Positions 17,278-25,918 of a DNA stretch of 64,000 nucleotides are shown here, one piece after another. The stretch spans positions 1 to 64,000 of the forward strand of contig JBQTHL010000031.1 of NCBI GenBank assembly GCA_052389915.1, in the 5' to 3' direction. Under the pieces are notes generated by a model. It was not told where the DNA came from. It made no database searches and saw only the letters and a program-made list of their open reading frames with translations. Position 1 is the first letter of the stretch, and each line of letters opens with the position of its first letter. The position numbers were made by a program, and so were the translations under genes. This DNA is from Panacagrimonas sp052389915. Lineage in GTDB: Bacteria; Pseudomonadota; Gammaproteobacteria; Nevskiales; Nevskiaceae.

Positions 17278-18075
17278 ATGCGCGCGCCGAACTGGAGGCC
17301 CTGGCTGGCCTCCGGTGCCGCAGCGTTTCTCGCCGCTCTACCCTGCGTAGCCGTCGATGCCGCCGATAACGAATTCGCCGACGGCGTCGATGCGAACGAC
17401 ACGAGCTCGACGATAGCTCCGTATCTGTGGGCGCTGGACTTGAGAGGCAGCATCGGCATCGAAGGCATCACCATCCCGTTCGACGTTGGCGTAGACGAGC
17501 TGGCCGGGCAAATCAAGGCCGGCGGCATGGGCTATATCCGCCGGATCGATGGGCCGCACATGATCTATCTCGAAGGCCTGGGCATCCGCTTCGACGACGA
17601 CAACCTCGATATCTTTCGCGACCTCCCCGTGGCCGCGGAAATCGTGTTCGCCGAAGCCGGCTACGGCAGGCGGTTCGCGCTCGCGTCCGCCTTGCCAAAT
17701 GGCGGCGATATCACCGTGACGCCTTACATCGGCGTGCGCTACGCGAAGCTCGACGTTCTGGTGAAAGCCGGCAGACTCGAGTTGAGCGCGGACGAGGAAT
17801 GGATCGATCCGGCCCTCGGGCTCCTGGTCGAAGGGCCAGTGAAAAGCGGTTTCGAATACGCGCTAAAGCTGGACGGGGCCGGCTTTGGTGTAGGCAAAAG
17901 TCGCTACACCAGCGGCGCCCTGTACCTGGGCTATCGCTTCAACCGGCAATGGTTTCTCGGCGCTGGCTATCGCATGGCGCGCTTCAACGCAGAGCCCGGC
18001 GGGCCGAACGATCTGGAGATGGATCTGAGCGGTTCCGGTCCCGTGCTGGGCTTGGCTTATGCGTTCCGTCAGTGA
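17278..18075 (+). CDS. Outer membrane protein, small beta-barrel
   Basis: 265 residues with a signal peptide (hydrophobic stretch at about 10-25, cleavage after VDA). The mature chain shows repeated amphipathic strands (STIAPYLWALDLRG, GDITVTPYIGVRYAKLD, GALYLGYRFNRQWFLGAGY) and a barrel-like end GPVLGLAYAFRQ. A negatively charged N-terminal segment precedes the barrel. It begins 10 bases after the acyl-CoA dehydrogenase and is probably cotranscribed, which hints at a role in lipid uptake or envelope sensing. I recognise no specific family. Confidence 0.75.
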   Translation: MRAPNWRPWLASGAAAFLAALPCVAVDAADNEFADGVDANDTSSTIAPYLWALDLRGSIGIEGITIPFDVGVDELAGQIKAGGMGYIRRIDGPHMIYLEGLGIRFDDDNLDIFRDLPVAAEIVFAEAGYGRRFALASALPNGGDITVTPYIGVRYAKLDVLVKAGRLELSADEEWIDPALGLLVEGPVKSGFEYALKLDGAGFGVGKSRYTSGALYLGYRFNRQWFLGAGYRMARFNAEPGGPNDLEMDLSGSGPVLGLAYAFRQ

Positions 18076-18104
18076 AGTTGTCGTGCGCCCCTTAAATACA
18101 GAGC

Positions 18105-18129
18105 CGTCATTCCGATTAAAGGAATGACG
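18105..18129. repeat. Short palindromic module of repeat family B
   Basis: cgtcattcc-gattaaa-ggaatgacg is a perfect palindrome with 9-bp arms. The same module is fused to larger family B repeats at 12484 and 39011. Here it stands alone between the outer membrane protein gene and the thioesterase gene. Confidence 0.75.
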
Positions 18130-18152
18130 ATGTTTGAGGGATATTTCCCGCG

Positions 18153-19022
18153 ATGAGCAATGAACCATGGAACGAGGCGGAACTGGAAGGCGCGCTGCGC
18201 CTCGATCCTCTGGGAAACGACCGCTTCGTCAATCCGCGCCTGTCGCTCAACATGAACGGCATGCTGTTCGGCGGACAGTTCATCGCCAACACGCTGAGCG
18301 CAGCGCAACTCACCGCCGGGTCGCGCGTTCCGCGATCTTTTCAAGGTGTGTTCATGCGCCCCGGCCGGCCCGATTCGCCGCTCGAACTCGACGTGGAACG
18401 CGTACACGATGGAGCGCGGCTGAGTCATCGAAGAGTGCGGATGATTCAGGCGGGGCGCACCATCTTCATGGCACAGGTTTACCTGGGCGAAGCGGCGGCG
18501 ACCGCAGGGCAAGGACATCAGTCCATGCCTGCAGGTTTGGCCATCAATCCCGATACCCTTGCCGAGACGCAGGAACTGGCCGAGCGCTATCGCGACCGCA
18601 TCAACCCGACCGTGCACGCAAGGATGGTCCGGAAGAAAGCGGTACTGGTGAAGCCCCTGAACCCGGAGTTCGCGCTGGTCAGCCGAGCGCCGGAACCACG
18701 GCTCGCCATCTGGCTGAAACCCGCAGTCGCCGTTTCATCCGAACCCCTGATGCAATACGCGGCGCTGGCGTTCTTCTCCGATTACTGGCTGTGCTGGCCC
18801 TCGCGCAGCCCGTACGTGGAAACGGTGCTCGACCGCACCAACAGCATGTCCAGCCTGGATCACTCGATGTGGTTTCACGCCGAGCCGTGTGTTGACGACT
18901 GGCTGCTGTACGAGGTTGAAAGCCCATTCGCAGACGGCAATTTTGGCCTGGGTCGCGGCGCGTTATACGACCGCGGCGGGCGACTGCTGGCGTCGAGTGC
19001 GCAGCAGTGCCTGTTGACCTGA
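18153..19022 (+). CDS. Acyl-CoA thioesterase, TesB type
   Basis: 289 residues with two hotdog domains. The N-terminal half has the GMLFGGQFIANTL segment and the C-terminal half has SSLDHSMWFHAEP and DDWLLYEVESPFADGNFGLG, the conserved TesB region holding the active-site Asp and surrounding polar residues. It hydrolyses medium- or long-chain acyl-CoA to the free acid and CoA in the cytoplasm, which can drain blocked beta-oxidation intermediates. A GAGGG sequence about 11 bases upstream may serve as the ribosome binding site. It sits among acyl-CoA enzymes and converges with the thiolase at 19110. Confidence 0.85.
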   Translation: MSNEPWNEAELEGALRLDPLGNDRFVNPRLSLNMNGMLFGGQFIANTLSAAQLTAGSRVPRSFQGVFMRPGRPDSPLELDVERVHDGARLSHRRVRMIQAGRTIFMAQVYLGEAAATAGQGHQSMPAGLAINPDTLAETQELAERYRDRINPTVHARMVRKKAVLVKPLNPEFALVSRAPEPRLAIWLKPAVAVSSEPLMQYAALAFFSDYWLCWPSRSPYVETVLDRTNSMSSLDHSMWFHAEPCVDDWLLYEVESPFADGNFGLGRGALYDRGGRLLASSAQQCLLT

Positions 19023-19029
19023 AGCCGGC

Positions 19030-19098
19030 GTAGCCCGGGTGCAACCCGGCATCGTTGCGCTCCGACTGCCTTCACCTCCCGGACTTCGTCCGGGCTAC
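19030..19098. repeat. Inverted repeat, family C
   Basis: gtagcccgggtgcaacccgg at the left and cccggacttcgtccgggcta at the right form an inverted pair around a short centre, between two convergent genes. A degenerate copy is at 11171-11234. A bidirectional terminator role is possible. Confidence 0.6.
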
Positions 19099-19109
19099 GG
19101 TCTGGTTTC

Positions 19110-20312
19110 CTATGCGCCCTGCAGACCCACGATGCTGATCGCGCACACGCCGTTGTAAGGCACGCCGCCGAGGTTGTGGCTCAGACCCAGCGTCGGGTTC
19201 TTCAACTGACGCGGGCCGGCGCGGCCAGTGAGCTGGAGATAGTGCTCGTAGACCATGCGCAGGCCGGAGGCGCCGATGGGATGGCCGAAGCACTTGAGTC
19301 CACCGTCGATCTGGCAGGGAATCTTGCCGTCGGCGTCGAACTTGCCGTTCATCACGTCCTTCCAGGCCTGACCTTCGGAGGACACGCCGAGGTCTTCCAT
19401 CGTCACCAGCTCGGTGATGGAAAAACAATCGTGTACTTCGATTGCGGAAAGCTGCTCTTGCGGATTGGTGATGCCGGCTTCCTTGTACGCAGCCTTGGCC
19501 GCGTTGCGGGTGTTCTGTACGTAACTGCCGTCCCACTGGTTGGTGCCCTGCTCTCTTCCGGCGCTGGCGGAAAGCTGCAGCGCCTTGACCATCACCAGAT
19601 CCTTTTTGCCCAGCGCGCGGGCGATTTCCGGCGTGGTGACGATCGCGCAAGCGGCGCCGTCGGACACACCGCAGCAGTCGAACACGCCCAATGGTTCGGC
19701 GATGATCTGCGCGTTGAGGATGGTGTCCATCTCCACCGCTTTCTGCAGATGCGCCTTGGGATTCTTGGCGCCGTTCTGATGGCTCTTCCAGGACACGCGG
19801 CCAATAGCGCGCTTGAGGTCTTCCTTGGACACGCCGTGCTTGGCGCGATAGCCCGCCGCCAACTGCGCGAAACCGGCCGGCGCAGATCCGTAGGGCATCC
19901 AAAGGTCGTTGAACGTGCCCTTGCTGTTGACGGGCAGTCCGCCGTAGCCAGTGTCTTTCAATTTTTCGGCACCGATGGCGAGCGCGATATCGACGGCGCC
20001 CGAGGCTACGGCATACACCGCGCCTCTGAGCGCCTCGGTGCCGGTGGCGCACATGTTCTCGACGCGCGAAACGGGAATGCCTTCCAGCCGGAGTGCGGTC
20101 GAAAGCGGAATCGCCGAGTTGCCGACGTTGGCGCGATCCAGCGCCGAGCCATACCACGCCGCCTCGATCTGCTTGCGCTCGATACCCGCGTCCTTGAGCG
20201 CTTCCAGGAAGGCTTCGTTGAGGAGTTGCTCGGTGCCGCAGTCCCAGCGCTCGCCGAAGCGCGAGCAACCCATGCCGAGAATCGCAACCTTGTCCTTGAT
20301 ACCGGTAGCCAT
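19110..20312 (-). CDS. SCP-x-type lipid-transfer thiolase
   Basis: A 400-residue thiolase of the nonspecific lipid-transfer (SCP-x) class. The nucleophile Cys88 lies in ENMCATGTEA, the second motif is IEVHDCFSITE and the GHP motif is CFGHPIGASG. The C-terminal region is GLSHNLGGVPYN. Members cleave branched or bulky 3-ketoacyl-CoA, including steroid side-chain intermediates. The HMGCS-like/DUF35 fusion gene lies just upstream on the same strand (25-base gap); DUF35 proteins act as obligate partners of such thiolases and of related aldolases. The pair therefore probably forms a complex. The exact substrate is open. Confidence 0.88.
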   Translation of the reverse strand: MATGIKDKVAILGMGCSRFGERWDCGTEQLLNEAFLEALKDAGIERKQIEAAWYGSALDRANVGNSAIPLSTALRLEGIPVSRVENMCATGTEALRGAVYAVASGAVDIALAIGAEKLKDTGYGGLPVNSKGTFNDLWMPYGSAPAGFAQLAAGYRAKHGVSKEDLKRAIGRVSWKSHQNGAKNPKAHLQKAVEMDTILNAQIIAEPLGVFDCCGVSDGAACAIVTTPEIARALGKKDLVMVKALQLSASAGREQGTNQWDGSYVQNTRNAAKAAYKEAGITNPQEQLSAIEVHDCFSITELVTMEDLGVSSEGQAWKDVMNGKFDADGKIPCQIDGGLKCFGHPIGASGLRMVYEHYLQLTGRAGPRQLKNPTLGLSHNLGGVPYNGVCAISIVGLQGA

Positions 20313-20337
20313 GTCAGTGTCCTGTTCGATTCGCGAA

Positions 20338-21786
20338 TCAGACTGCGGGAGCAGCTTTCCAGAAGTAGCGGTCCCAGCCTCTGAGCTTGTCGCGTTCCTT
20401 CTTGCGGAAGCTCATCGTCAGCGGGGTACCGACCTCCAGACCTTTGGGGCCAACGTCAACGATTTCCATGAGCAAGCGGGCACCGACATCGAATTGCACC
20501 AGGCCCATGTACAGCGGCGGCGAGGGCGAGTACTGCAACCAGTCTGCGGTGTAGGTGGCGACCTTCGCGGGTTCGTCGACGAGGCCGTAGGGCTTCTGCG
20601 TGTCCGATTCGCCGCAGTTGACGCAGGTCGGCAGGCGCGGAAACTGGATCTGCTTGCAGGCGCTGCACTGGCCGCCAACGAAACCGAAGATCTGGTCGGC
20701 GGAGCGGTACAACTGCGTGAGCGCCGTCTTGTGATCGGTCTCGGCGCGCATGCCCCAGTCGAGGTCGATGTGGCCGTCGTTCGAAAGCAACTTCATGTAA
20801 GCCGTCTCTTCGATGCGATTCGCGATGGAACCGACCAAGCCGCGACGGCCGGTGGCCGGCGCCTCTTGCAGCATCTCGAACGCAACGACCTCGCAGCCCT
20901 GCGCGAACGAGCCGACGACAATCACCTCGCCCGCCTTCGCCTTCTCCAGCGCGGCGACCAGCAGCAGCAGCGGCTGTGCCGCGCCGGTGTCACCAACCTG
21001 CGCCTGCATGTCGGGCAGGATTTTCTCCGGCGCGAGCTTGAGCATTTTCGCGACAGCGGCGTCGCTCTTCGCGGGGCCACCGGACAGGCCGAAGTGCGCG
21101 ACCTTGTCGGCCGCAACATTCAGGCGCTTGAGCAGGCGGCTCACCGCCTGCGGCACGATCTTGGCGATGCCCTCGTCGCGAATCCAGCGCTCTTCCCAGG
21201 AGTAATCGAAATCGACGCCGGACTTGCGGAAGTGATCGATGAAGGGCACCGACACGGTTTCGGCGCCCAGGAAGCGCGCGATCACGCCCTCGCCCTGGCC
21301 CACCGCGACGGCGCCGGCACCACAGCCGATCTGCATCTCTTGCACGCTGCCCGGCTTGGCGGTGCGATGCTCGGACGCGATGACGAGCGTGTCGCCCAAC
21401 GCAGCCGAGTTGCAGGCCGAGATGAGCGCGCTGAGGCCGGCGCGCGTGGAACCGCCGACATCGCCTGCCGAGGCGCTAGTCGGCAGGCGCAGCGCCGTGC
21501 CCACGAACATCGCGTTGTTGATATCGGAATAAGGCGCGGTCGTGCTGGCCAGCGCGAGGCCCGCGATGGAATTCACCGAACCGCCGCGCATGCAATCACG
21601 CCCGGCTTCGACCGCCATCGTGATGACGTCCTCGTCCCAGCCGCACATCGACCGCTCGCCCTTGCCCAAGCCTTTCAGGGACGGGAACGCCCAGGCATGC
21701 GCGGAAGCAATCGCCGCGCGCTGAAGACGGCGGCGCGGAATGAAGGCGCCGAAGGATCTGATACCGGAAGAGTTGGGACTGGCCAC
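20338..21786 (-). CDS. HMG-CoA synthase-like protein fused to a DUF35 zinc-ribbon/OB-fold domain
   Basis: 482 residues. Residues from about 8 to 340 have the thiolase-like fold of HMG-CoA synthase (IRSFGAFIPRRRL start, CGWDEDVITMAVEA). The C-terminal part has the DUF35 zinc ribbon (CSACKQ...CVNCGE, two CxxC pairs) and an OB-fold (VATYTADWL to MSFRKKERDKLRGW). In true HMG-CoA synthase the nucleophile lies in an NACYGGT-like motif; by eye the matching segment is DVGGSTRAG, without Cys, so this part may be non-catalytic or do different chemistry. In archaea separate thiolase, HMGCS and DUF35 proteins form a channelling complex; here two of the three parts are fused and the thiolase is next door. 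Confidence 0.8.
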   Translation of the reverse strand: MASPNSSGIRSFGAFIPRRRLQRAAIASAHAWAFPSLKGLGKGERSMCGWDEDVITMAVEAGRDCMRGGSVNSIAGLALASTTAPYSDINNAMFVGTALRLPTSASAGDVGGSTRAGLSALISACNSAALGDTLVIASEHRTAKPGSVQEMQIGCGAGAVAVGQGEGVIARFLGAETVSVPFIDHFRKSGVDFDYSWEERWIRDEGIAKIVPQAVSRLLKRLNVAADKVAHFGLSGGPAKSDAAVAKMLKLAPEKILPDMQAQVGDTGAAQPLLLLVAALEKAKAGEVIVVGSFAQGCEVVAFEMLQEAPATGRRGLVGSIANRIEETAYMKLLSNDGHIDLDWGMRAETDHKTALTQLYRSADQIFGFVGGQCSACKQIQFPRLPTCVNCGESDTQKPYGLVDEPAKVATYTADWLQYSPSPPLYMGLVQFDVGARLLMEIVDVGPKGLEVGTPLTMSFRKKERDKLRGWDRYFWKAAPAV

Positions 21787-21994
21787 GCGTGCTCCGTTCG
21801 AAAATCCGGACTCCGTTGGACGCCCGGCGAAATGTCTAGTGCGCTAGCTTACTATATGCAAGAGCGCCTTGCTGCTGAGGCAGGGCCGCGACGCCGACTG
21901 GCGCTCCAAAAGCATTATCGTATGGTTCCATATCTGTTGCACACTACGGGGACCGGAACGTCTTGGAGATGTTCCTCACCTCCCAGGAGAAGCC

Positions 21995-22846
21995 GTGATC
22001 CGTTCCACTTTGTTCGTCCCGGCGGACAGCGAGAAGAAGCTGTCCAAGGCCGCGGGTTCCGGCGCCGATGCACTAGTGCTCGACCTCGAAGACGCCGTGC
22101 TACCGGACCGCAAACCGCTGGCGCGCGAGATGATGCAGGCCTACGTCGGCAGCCTGCCCGATCGCAGCCACATCTGGGTAAGAGTCAACGACATGGCCTC
22201 GGGCGAAATCCTCAAGGATCTCGCCAAAGTGGTGCCCGCACGTCCACGCGGCATCTTGCTGCCCAAGATCAGGGGGCCGGAGGACGTGGCAGCAGTCGGC
22301 CATTACCTCGATGCGCTCGAAGCCGAACACGGCCTGGAACGCGGCCACATCAAGATCACCGGCATCGTCACCGAAACCCCGTCGGCGATGCTGCGTATGG
22401 GTGAACTGGTAGCACAAGCGCATCCGCGCATCAGCCACGTGGCCTGGGGCGGCGAAGACCTGAGCGCCGCGATGGGCGCTGGCGACCCGCGCACACCCGA
22501 GGGCGCGTGGCGCCCTATGTACGAGTACGCGCGCAATCAATGCCTGCTACTCGCGCACGCGTTGAGCGTGGAAGCGCTCGACACCGTGTACGTGAACTTC
22601 AAGGACCCGGAAGGCCTGCGCAAATCTTGCCTGGCCTCGCGCTACGACGGCTTCACCGGACGCATCGCGATTCATCCCGACCAGGTCGCCGTCATCAACG
22701 AGGCCTTCACGCCGACCGATGCAGAGCGTGCGATGGCGCAGCGCATCATCGATGCGTTCAAGTCCGGCGCCGGCGCCGTCTCCATCGACGGCAAGATGTA
22801 CGACGTGCCGCACCTCAAGGCCGCGCGCCGCGTGCTGGCATCGTAA
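21995..22846 (+). CDS. HpcH/HpaI aldolase / citrate lyase beta-like (CitE-like) protein
   Basis: 283 residues. The GTG start at 21995 is set by an AGGAG eight bases upstream; the open frame before it is not coding-like. The CitE-type TIM barrel shows STLFVPADSEKK, LVLDLEDAV (Mg-binding acid residues), the ITGIVTETPSAM strand and AWGGEDLSAAMG. Family members cleave or form C-C bonds of 3-hydroxyacyl-CoA substrates such as malyl-CoA or citramalyl-CoA. The MDR reductase gene follows 10 bases later. The pair is divergent from the thiolase/HMGCS-DUF35 operon, and all four genes may serve one CoA-ester pathway. Confidence 0.85.
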   Translation: MIRSTLFVPADSEKKLSKAAGSGADALVLDLEDAVLPDRKPLAREMMQAYVGSLPDRSHIWVRVNDMASGEILKDLAKVVPARPRGILLPKIRGPEDVAAVGHYLDALEAEHGLERGHIKITGIVTETPSAMLRMGELVAQAHPRISHVAWGGEDLSAAMGAGDPRTPEGAWRPMYEYARNQCLLLAHALSVEALDTVYVNFKDPEGLRKSCLASRYDGFTGRIAIHPDQVAVINEAFTPTDAERAMAQRIIDAFKSGAGAVSIDGKMYDVPHLKAARRVLAS

Positions 22847-22856
22847 GAGAACCAAA

Positions 22857-23855
22857 ATGCAGAACCGTCAGATCGTCTTGAAGTCCCGCCCGGTCGGCAT
22901 TCCGCAGCCTGAGCATTTCAAACTCAAGACCGGGCCCGTCCCGGAACTAAGGGACGGCGAGTTCCTGGTCGAGAACCACTACCTGTCGGTGGACCCTGCG
23001 CAGCGCGGCTACGTCAACGACGAGAGCAACTACGCGCCGCCGGTTCCGATCGGCGCCGTGATGCGCGCGATGGCGGTGGGCAAGGTCGTCGCTTCGAAGC
23101 ACGCGGACTATCGCGTCGGCGAATTCGTCTACGGCTGGTTTGGCTGGCAGGACTACTGCGTCGGAACAAAGGCCAGCATCCTGCGTCGCGTCGATCCGAA
23201 CCAGGCGCCGCTCTCGACCGGCGCTGGCCTGCTCGGCATCAACGGCCTGACCGCGTATCTCGCACTGCACGACATCGGCCAGCCCAAGCCCGACGCGACG
23301 GTGCTGGTCACGGCGGCCGCGGGCGCTGTCGGCAGCATCGTCGGACAGCTCGCGAAGCAGGTGGGCGCGCGGCCGGTTGCGGTCGTCGGGTCCGACGAGA
23401 AGGGTCGGCAGTGCTTGGCCGAATACGGCTACGACGCTTACATCAACTACAAGCAGCCGCTGGAAGCGGCGCTGCGCGAAGCCTGCCCCAAGGGCGTCGA
23501 CGTGTTCTTCGATAACACCGGCGGCGAAATCGCCGACATCGTGTACGGCCAGATGGCGCTGTTTGGCCGCGTCGTCCAGTGCGGCACGATGTCGATCGCC
23601 TCCTGGGTGCCGACACCGATCGGCCCACGCAAGGATCGCGAGATCCTTACGCGTCGCCTGCGCGTGGAAGGCTTCGTGATCTTCGATCATATCGAGCGCT
23701 ACGACGAAACCGCCGCCAAGCTGGCGAAGATGCTCGCCGACGGCACGCTGCGCTATGCAGAAGACATCGGCACCGAAATCGCCGAAGCACCGCAGGCGCT
23801 GGTCGATATCTATTCGGGTCGCAACAAGGGCAAGAAGCTGATCAAGCTGCGTTAA
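22857..23855 (+). CDS. NADP-dependent MDR oxidoreductase (prostaglandin reductase-like)
   Basis: 332 residues of the zinc-free medium-chain dehydrogenase/reductase family, curA/PTGR type. The N-terminal catalytic domain opens with QIVLKSRPVGIPQPEHF. The nucleotide-binding motif is TAAAGAVGSIVGQLAKQ, and the cofactor domain ends with FVIFDHIERYDE. These enzymes reduce activated C=C bonds (2-enones, curcumin). The start ATG at 22857 follows the CitE-like gene by 10 bases, so they are cotranscribed. The substrate is unknown; an enoyl or enone intermediate fits the context. Confidence 0.87.
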   Translation: MQNRQIVLKSRPVGIPQPEHFKLKTGPVPELRDGEFLVENHYLSVDPAQRGYVNDESNYAPPVPIGAVMRAMAVGKVVASKHADYRVGEFVYGWFGWQDYCVGTKASILRRVDPNQAPLSTGAGLLGINGLTAYLALHDIGQPKPDATVLVTAAAGAVGSIVGQLAKQVGARPVAVVGSDEKGRQCLAEYGYDAYINYKQPLEAALREACPKGVDVFFDNTGGEIADIVYGQMALFGRVVQCGTMSIASWVPTPIGPRKDREILTRRLRVEGFVIFDHIERYDETAAKLAKMLADGTLRYAEDIGTEIAEAPQALVDIYSGRNKGKKLIKLR

Positions 23856-24193
23856 AGAGCTTCCGCGCTACTCACCACCGGCCGGCTTTCGCGCGTACCG
23901 CGCATACGCTTGTCCGGCGTCGCAGGATCGTTCGGCGAAATCTCCACGTGGTCGGCATAAACCGCGAGCAGCGTGCCGACGAAGGGGAACGCGCGGCGGC
24001 GCGCCTATTTGGCGACGGTGGCCGCACGGTTGGCGTCGCGCGACTCGCCGGGGCAAGCGCCGATGAAACGCGACGCTGATCGATCGCCGGGTCGATAGCG
24101 TCACGAGCATCGGGTTGGCGCCGGATTGGCCGCAAGACACGAGAACGGAAAGGAGCTGAACGGGCCCGTTCGAACTCGTACCGAGACAAACCA
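23856..24193. other. Intergenic region with a possible gene remnant
   Basis: 338 bases between convergent genes. On the minus strand, one frame reads coding-like from about 24004 to a stop at 23852 (VYADHVEISPNDPATPDKRM among its residues), but it has no good start and is interrupted by a TAG at 24005-24007. The same frame is again coding-like further upstream (RFIGACPGESRDANRAA). This pattern suggests a decayed gene of unknown identity. No clear terminator is visible. Confidence 0.3.
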
Positions 24194-25918
24194 TCAGGCC
24201 GCTAGAAGCACCCGTATCGCCGCATCCGTCGACAGGTGAACTCTGCCCTTACCCAGGGACTCGACGAAATGAGTGCCGGCGAGTCGATCCATGACCGGCC
24301 CCTTGATCTCGGCCAGGTGCAGGCAGATGCCCTTCTCGGCCAGCGCACGCTCGAACGACTCCAGCATTTCCAGGCTGCTGGTATCGATGTGCCCGACACC
24401 GGAAAGAATCAGGATCACGTCGCGCAGACCCTCGCGTTCGAGGACGAGATTCATGAGCTGGGTTTCGACGCGCGGCGTGTTGGCGAAGTAGAGGTTCTCA
24501 TCCACCCTCAGCAACAGGATATGCGGCCAGGTCTCGACAACGCGACGATGGATATTGCGGAAGTGCTCGGTGCCGGCGACGCGGCCGACAACGGCGATAT
24601 GCGGGCGGCTGGTCTTGTAGAGAAAGAACACGGCAGCGAGCGCAGCGCCCACCGTCAGGCCCTCTTCCACGCCCAGCAGCAACACCCCGGCGATGGTCGC
24701 GCCTTGCGCCAGGCCGTCGCCGCGGTCGTAAGTCCAGGCGCGGCGCAGGCTGGAGAAGTCAATCAACTGGATCACCGCCACCATGATGATCGCGGCCAGC
24801 ACCGTCTTGGGCAGATCGCGCAGCAGACCGGTGAAGAACAAGGCGGCCAGTGCCACCCAGATCGCGGTGACGATGGCCGCGGCCTGCGTTTTCGCTCCGG
24901 CCTCAAAGTTGACCATCGAACGCGCGAAACCGCCGGCCACGGGCATTGCGCCCACGCAGGCGCACCCCATATTGGTCAGCCCTAGCGCCAGCAGTTCGCG
25001 GTCTGGGTCGATCTTTTCATAGCGACGGAATGCCAGAGCCTTGGCTACCGAGATGCTTTCGACATAGCCGATCAGGGCAATCATCAGCGCCGCAGGGAGC
25101 AGAGCCATCCAGCCCGGCTCCTTGAGAAAACCGAAATTGATCGCCGGCAGACCACGAGGAATTTCTCCCACCACTGCCACGCCGGCCGTTTCGTTCAAAT
25201 GCAACAGGGCGGACATCAGCGTCGCCAGCACCACCAGTACCAGGGGCGTGGTGCGACCGACGATGCCGGCCGTTTCCTGCTTCACGCCGAGCCGCTGCAA
25301 AGCGTTTGCCAGCGGCTTGCGCGCCAGTACCAGGACCATCACCGTGACCGCGCCGAACAGAAAGGTCGGCACTTTCAGCGAACCGAAGCCGACCGCCAGA
25401 TGCCCCAGCGTCTGCACAAAACCCGCCTCGCGCGGCACCGCGATTCCGGTCAGCGGCGCGAGCTGCGTACCGATGATGTAGATCGCCGCGCCGGTCGTGA
25501 AGCCGGACAGCACGGGGTGACTGATGAAGTGCGTGAGCCAGCCCAGACGCAGTACGGCCAGTACCAGCAGGATCGCGCCGGTCGAGGCGGACAGAATCAG
25601 TGCACCGCTCAGATAGCGCGCGGGATCGTCGCCCGCAAATCCCACCAGGGCCGAAGACACCATCACCGCGGCCACGGCCACCGGCCCCACCGCGAGCGTG
25701 CGACTGCTGCCGAACAAGGCGTAGACGATGGGTGGCAGTACGCTCGCATAAAGCCCAACCTGCGGCGGCAAACCTGCCAGCAAGGCGTATGCGAGCGCTT
25801 GTGGAATCAGCAAGGTCGCGGTGATGGTGCCGGCCAGCGCATCCTGCGGCAGCGTCTGCCCGCGCGAGCGCAGCACATCTCCCAGCAGCGGCAGCCACCG
25901 CTGCAAACCGTCCGGCAT
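24194..25918 (-). CDS. SulP family anion transporter with STAS domain
   Basis: A 574-residue SulP (SLC26-like) transporter. The N-terminal 400 residues hold 10-14 membrane helices with typical signatures (LIPQALAYALLAGLPPQVGL, SSRTLAVGPVAVAA). The last 130 residues form a cytoplasmic STAS domain (VLILSGVGHIDTSSLEMLE). Family members carry sulfate, bicarbonate or other anions. The start ATG overlaps the stop of the upstream persulfide dioxygenase gene (TGATG), so the two are translationally coupled. Sulfite, sulfate or thiosulfate as the substrate, moving products of sulfide oxidation, is the likely role from context. Confidence 0.92.
   Translation of the reverse strand: MPDGLQRWLPLLGDVLRSRGQTLPQDALAGTITATLLIPQALAYALLAGLPPQVGLYASVLPPIVYALFGSSRTLAVGPVAVAAVMVSSALVGFAGDDPARYLSGALILSASTGAILLVLAVLRLGWLTHFISHPVLSGFTTGAAIYIIGTQLAPLTGIAVPREAGFVQTLGHLAVGFGSLKVPTFLFGAVTVMVLVLARKPLANALQRLGVKQETAGIVGRTTPLVLVVLATLMSALLHLNETAGVAVVGEIPRGLPAINFGFLKEPGWMALLPAALMIALIGYVESISVAKALAFRRYEKIDPDRELLALGLTNMGCACVGAMPVAGGFARSMVNFEAGAKTQAAAIVTAIWVALAALFFTGLLRDLPKTVLAAIIMVAVIQLIDFSSLRRAWTYDRGDGLAQGATIAGVLLLGVEEGLTVGAALAAVFFLYKTSRPHIAVVGRVAGTEHFRNIHRRVVETWPHILLLRVDENLYFANTPRVETQLMNLVLEREGLRDVILILSGVGHIDTSSLEMLESFERALAEKGICLHLAEIKGPVMDRLAGTHFVESLGKGRVHLSTDAAIRVLLAA

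Noticed and set aside
16077..17528. A 483-residue minus-strand open frame opposite the acyl-CoA dehydrogenase
   Set aside because: The acyl-CoA dehydrogenase has all family signatures on the plus strand; the opposite frame has none.
19951..22404. An 817-residue plus-strand open frame opposite the thiolase and HMGCS-DUF35 genes
   Set aside because: Composition is that of a complementary-strand shadow of high-GC genes, and both minus-strand genes have clear family motifs.
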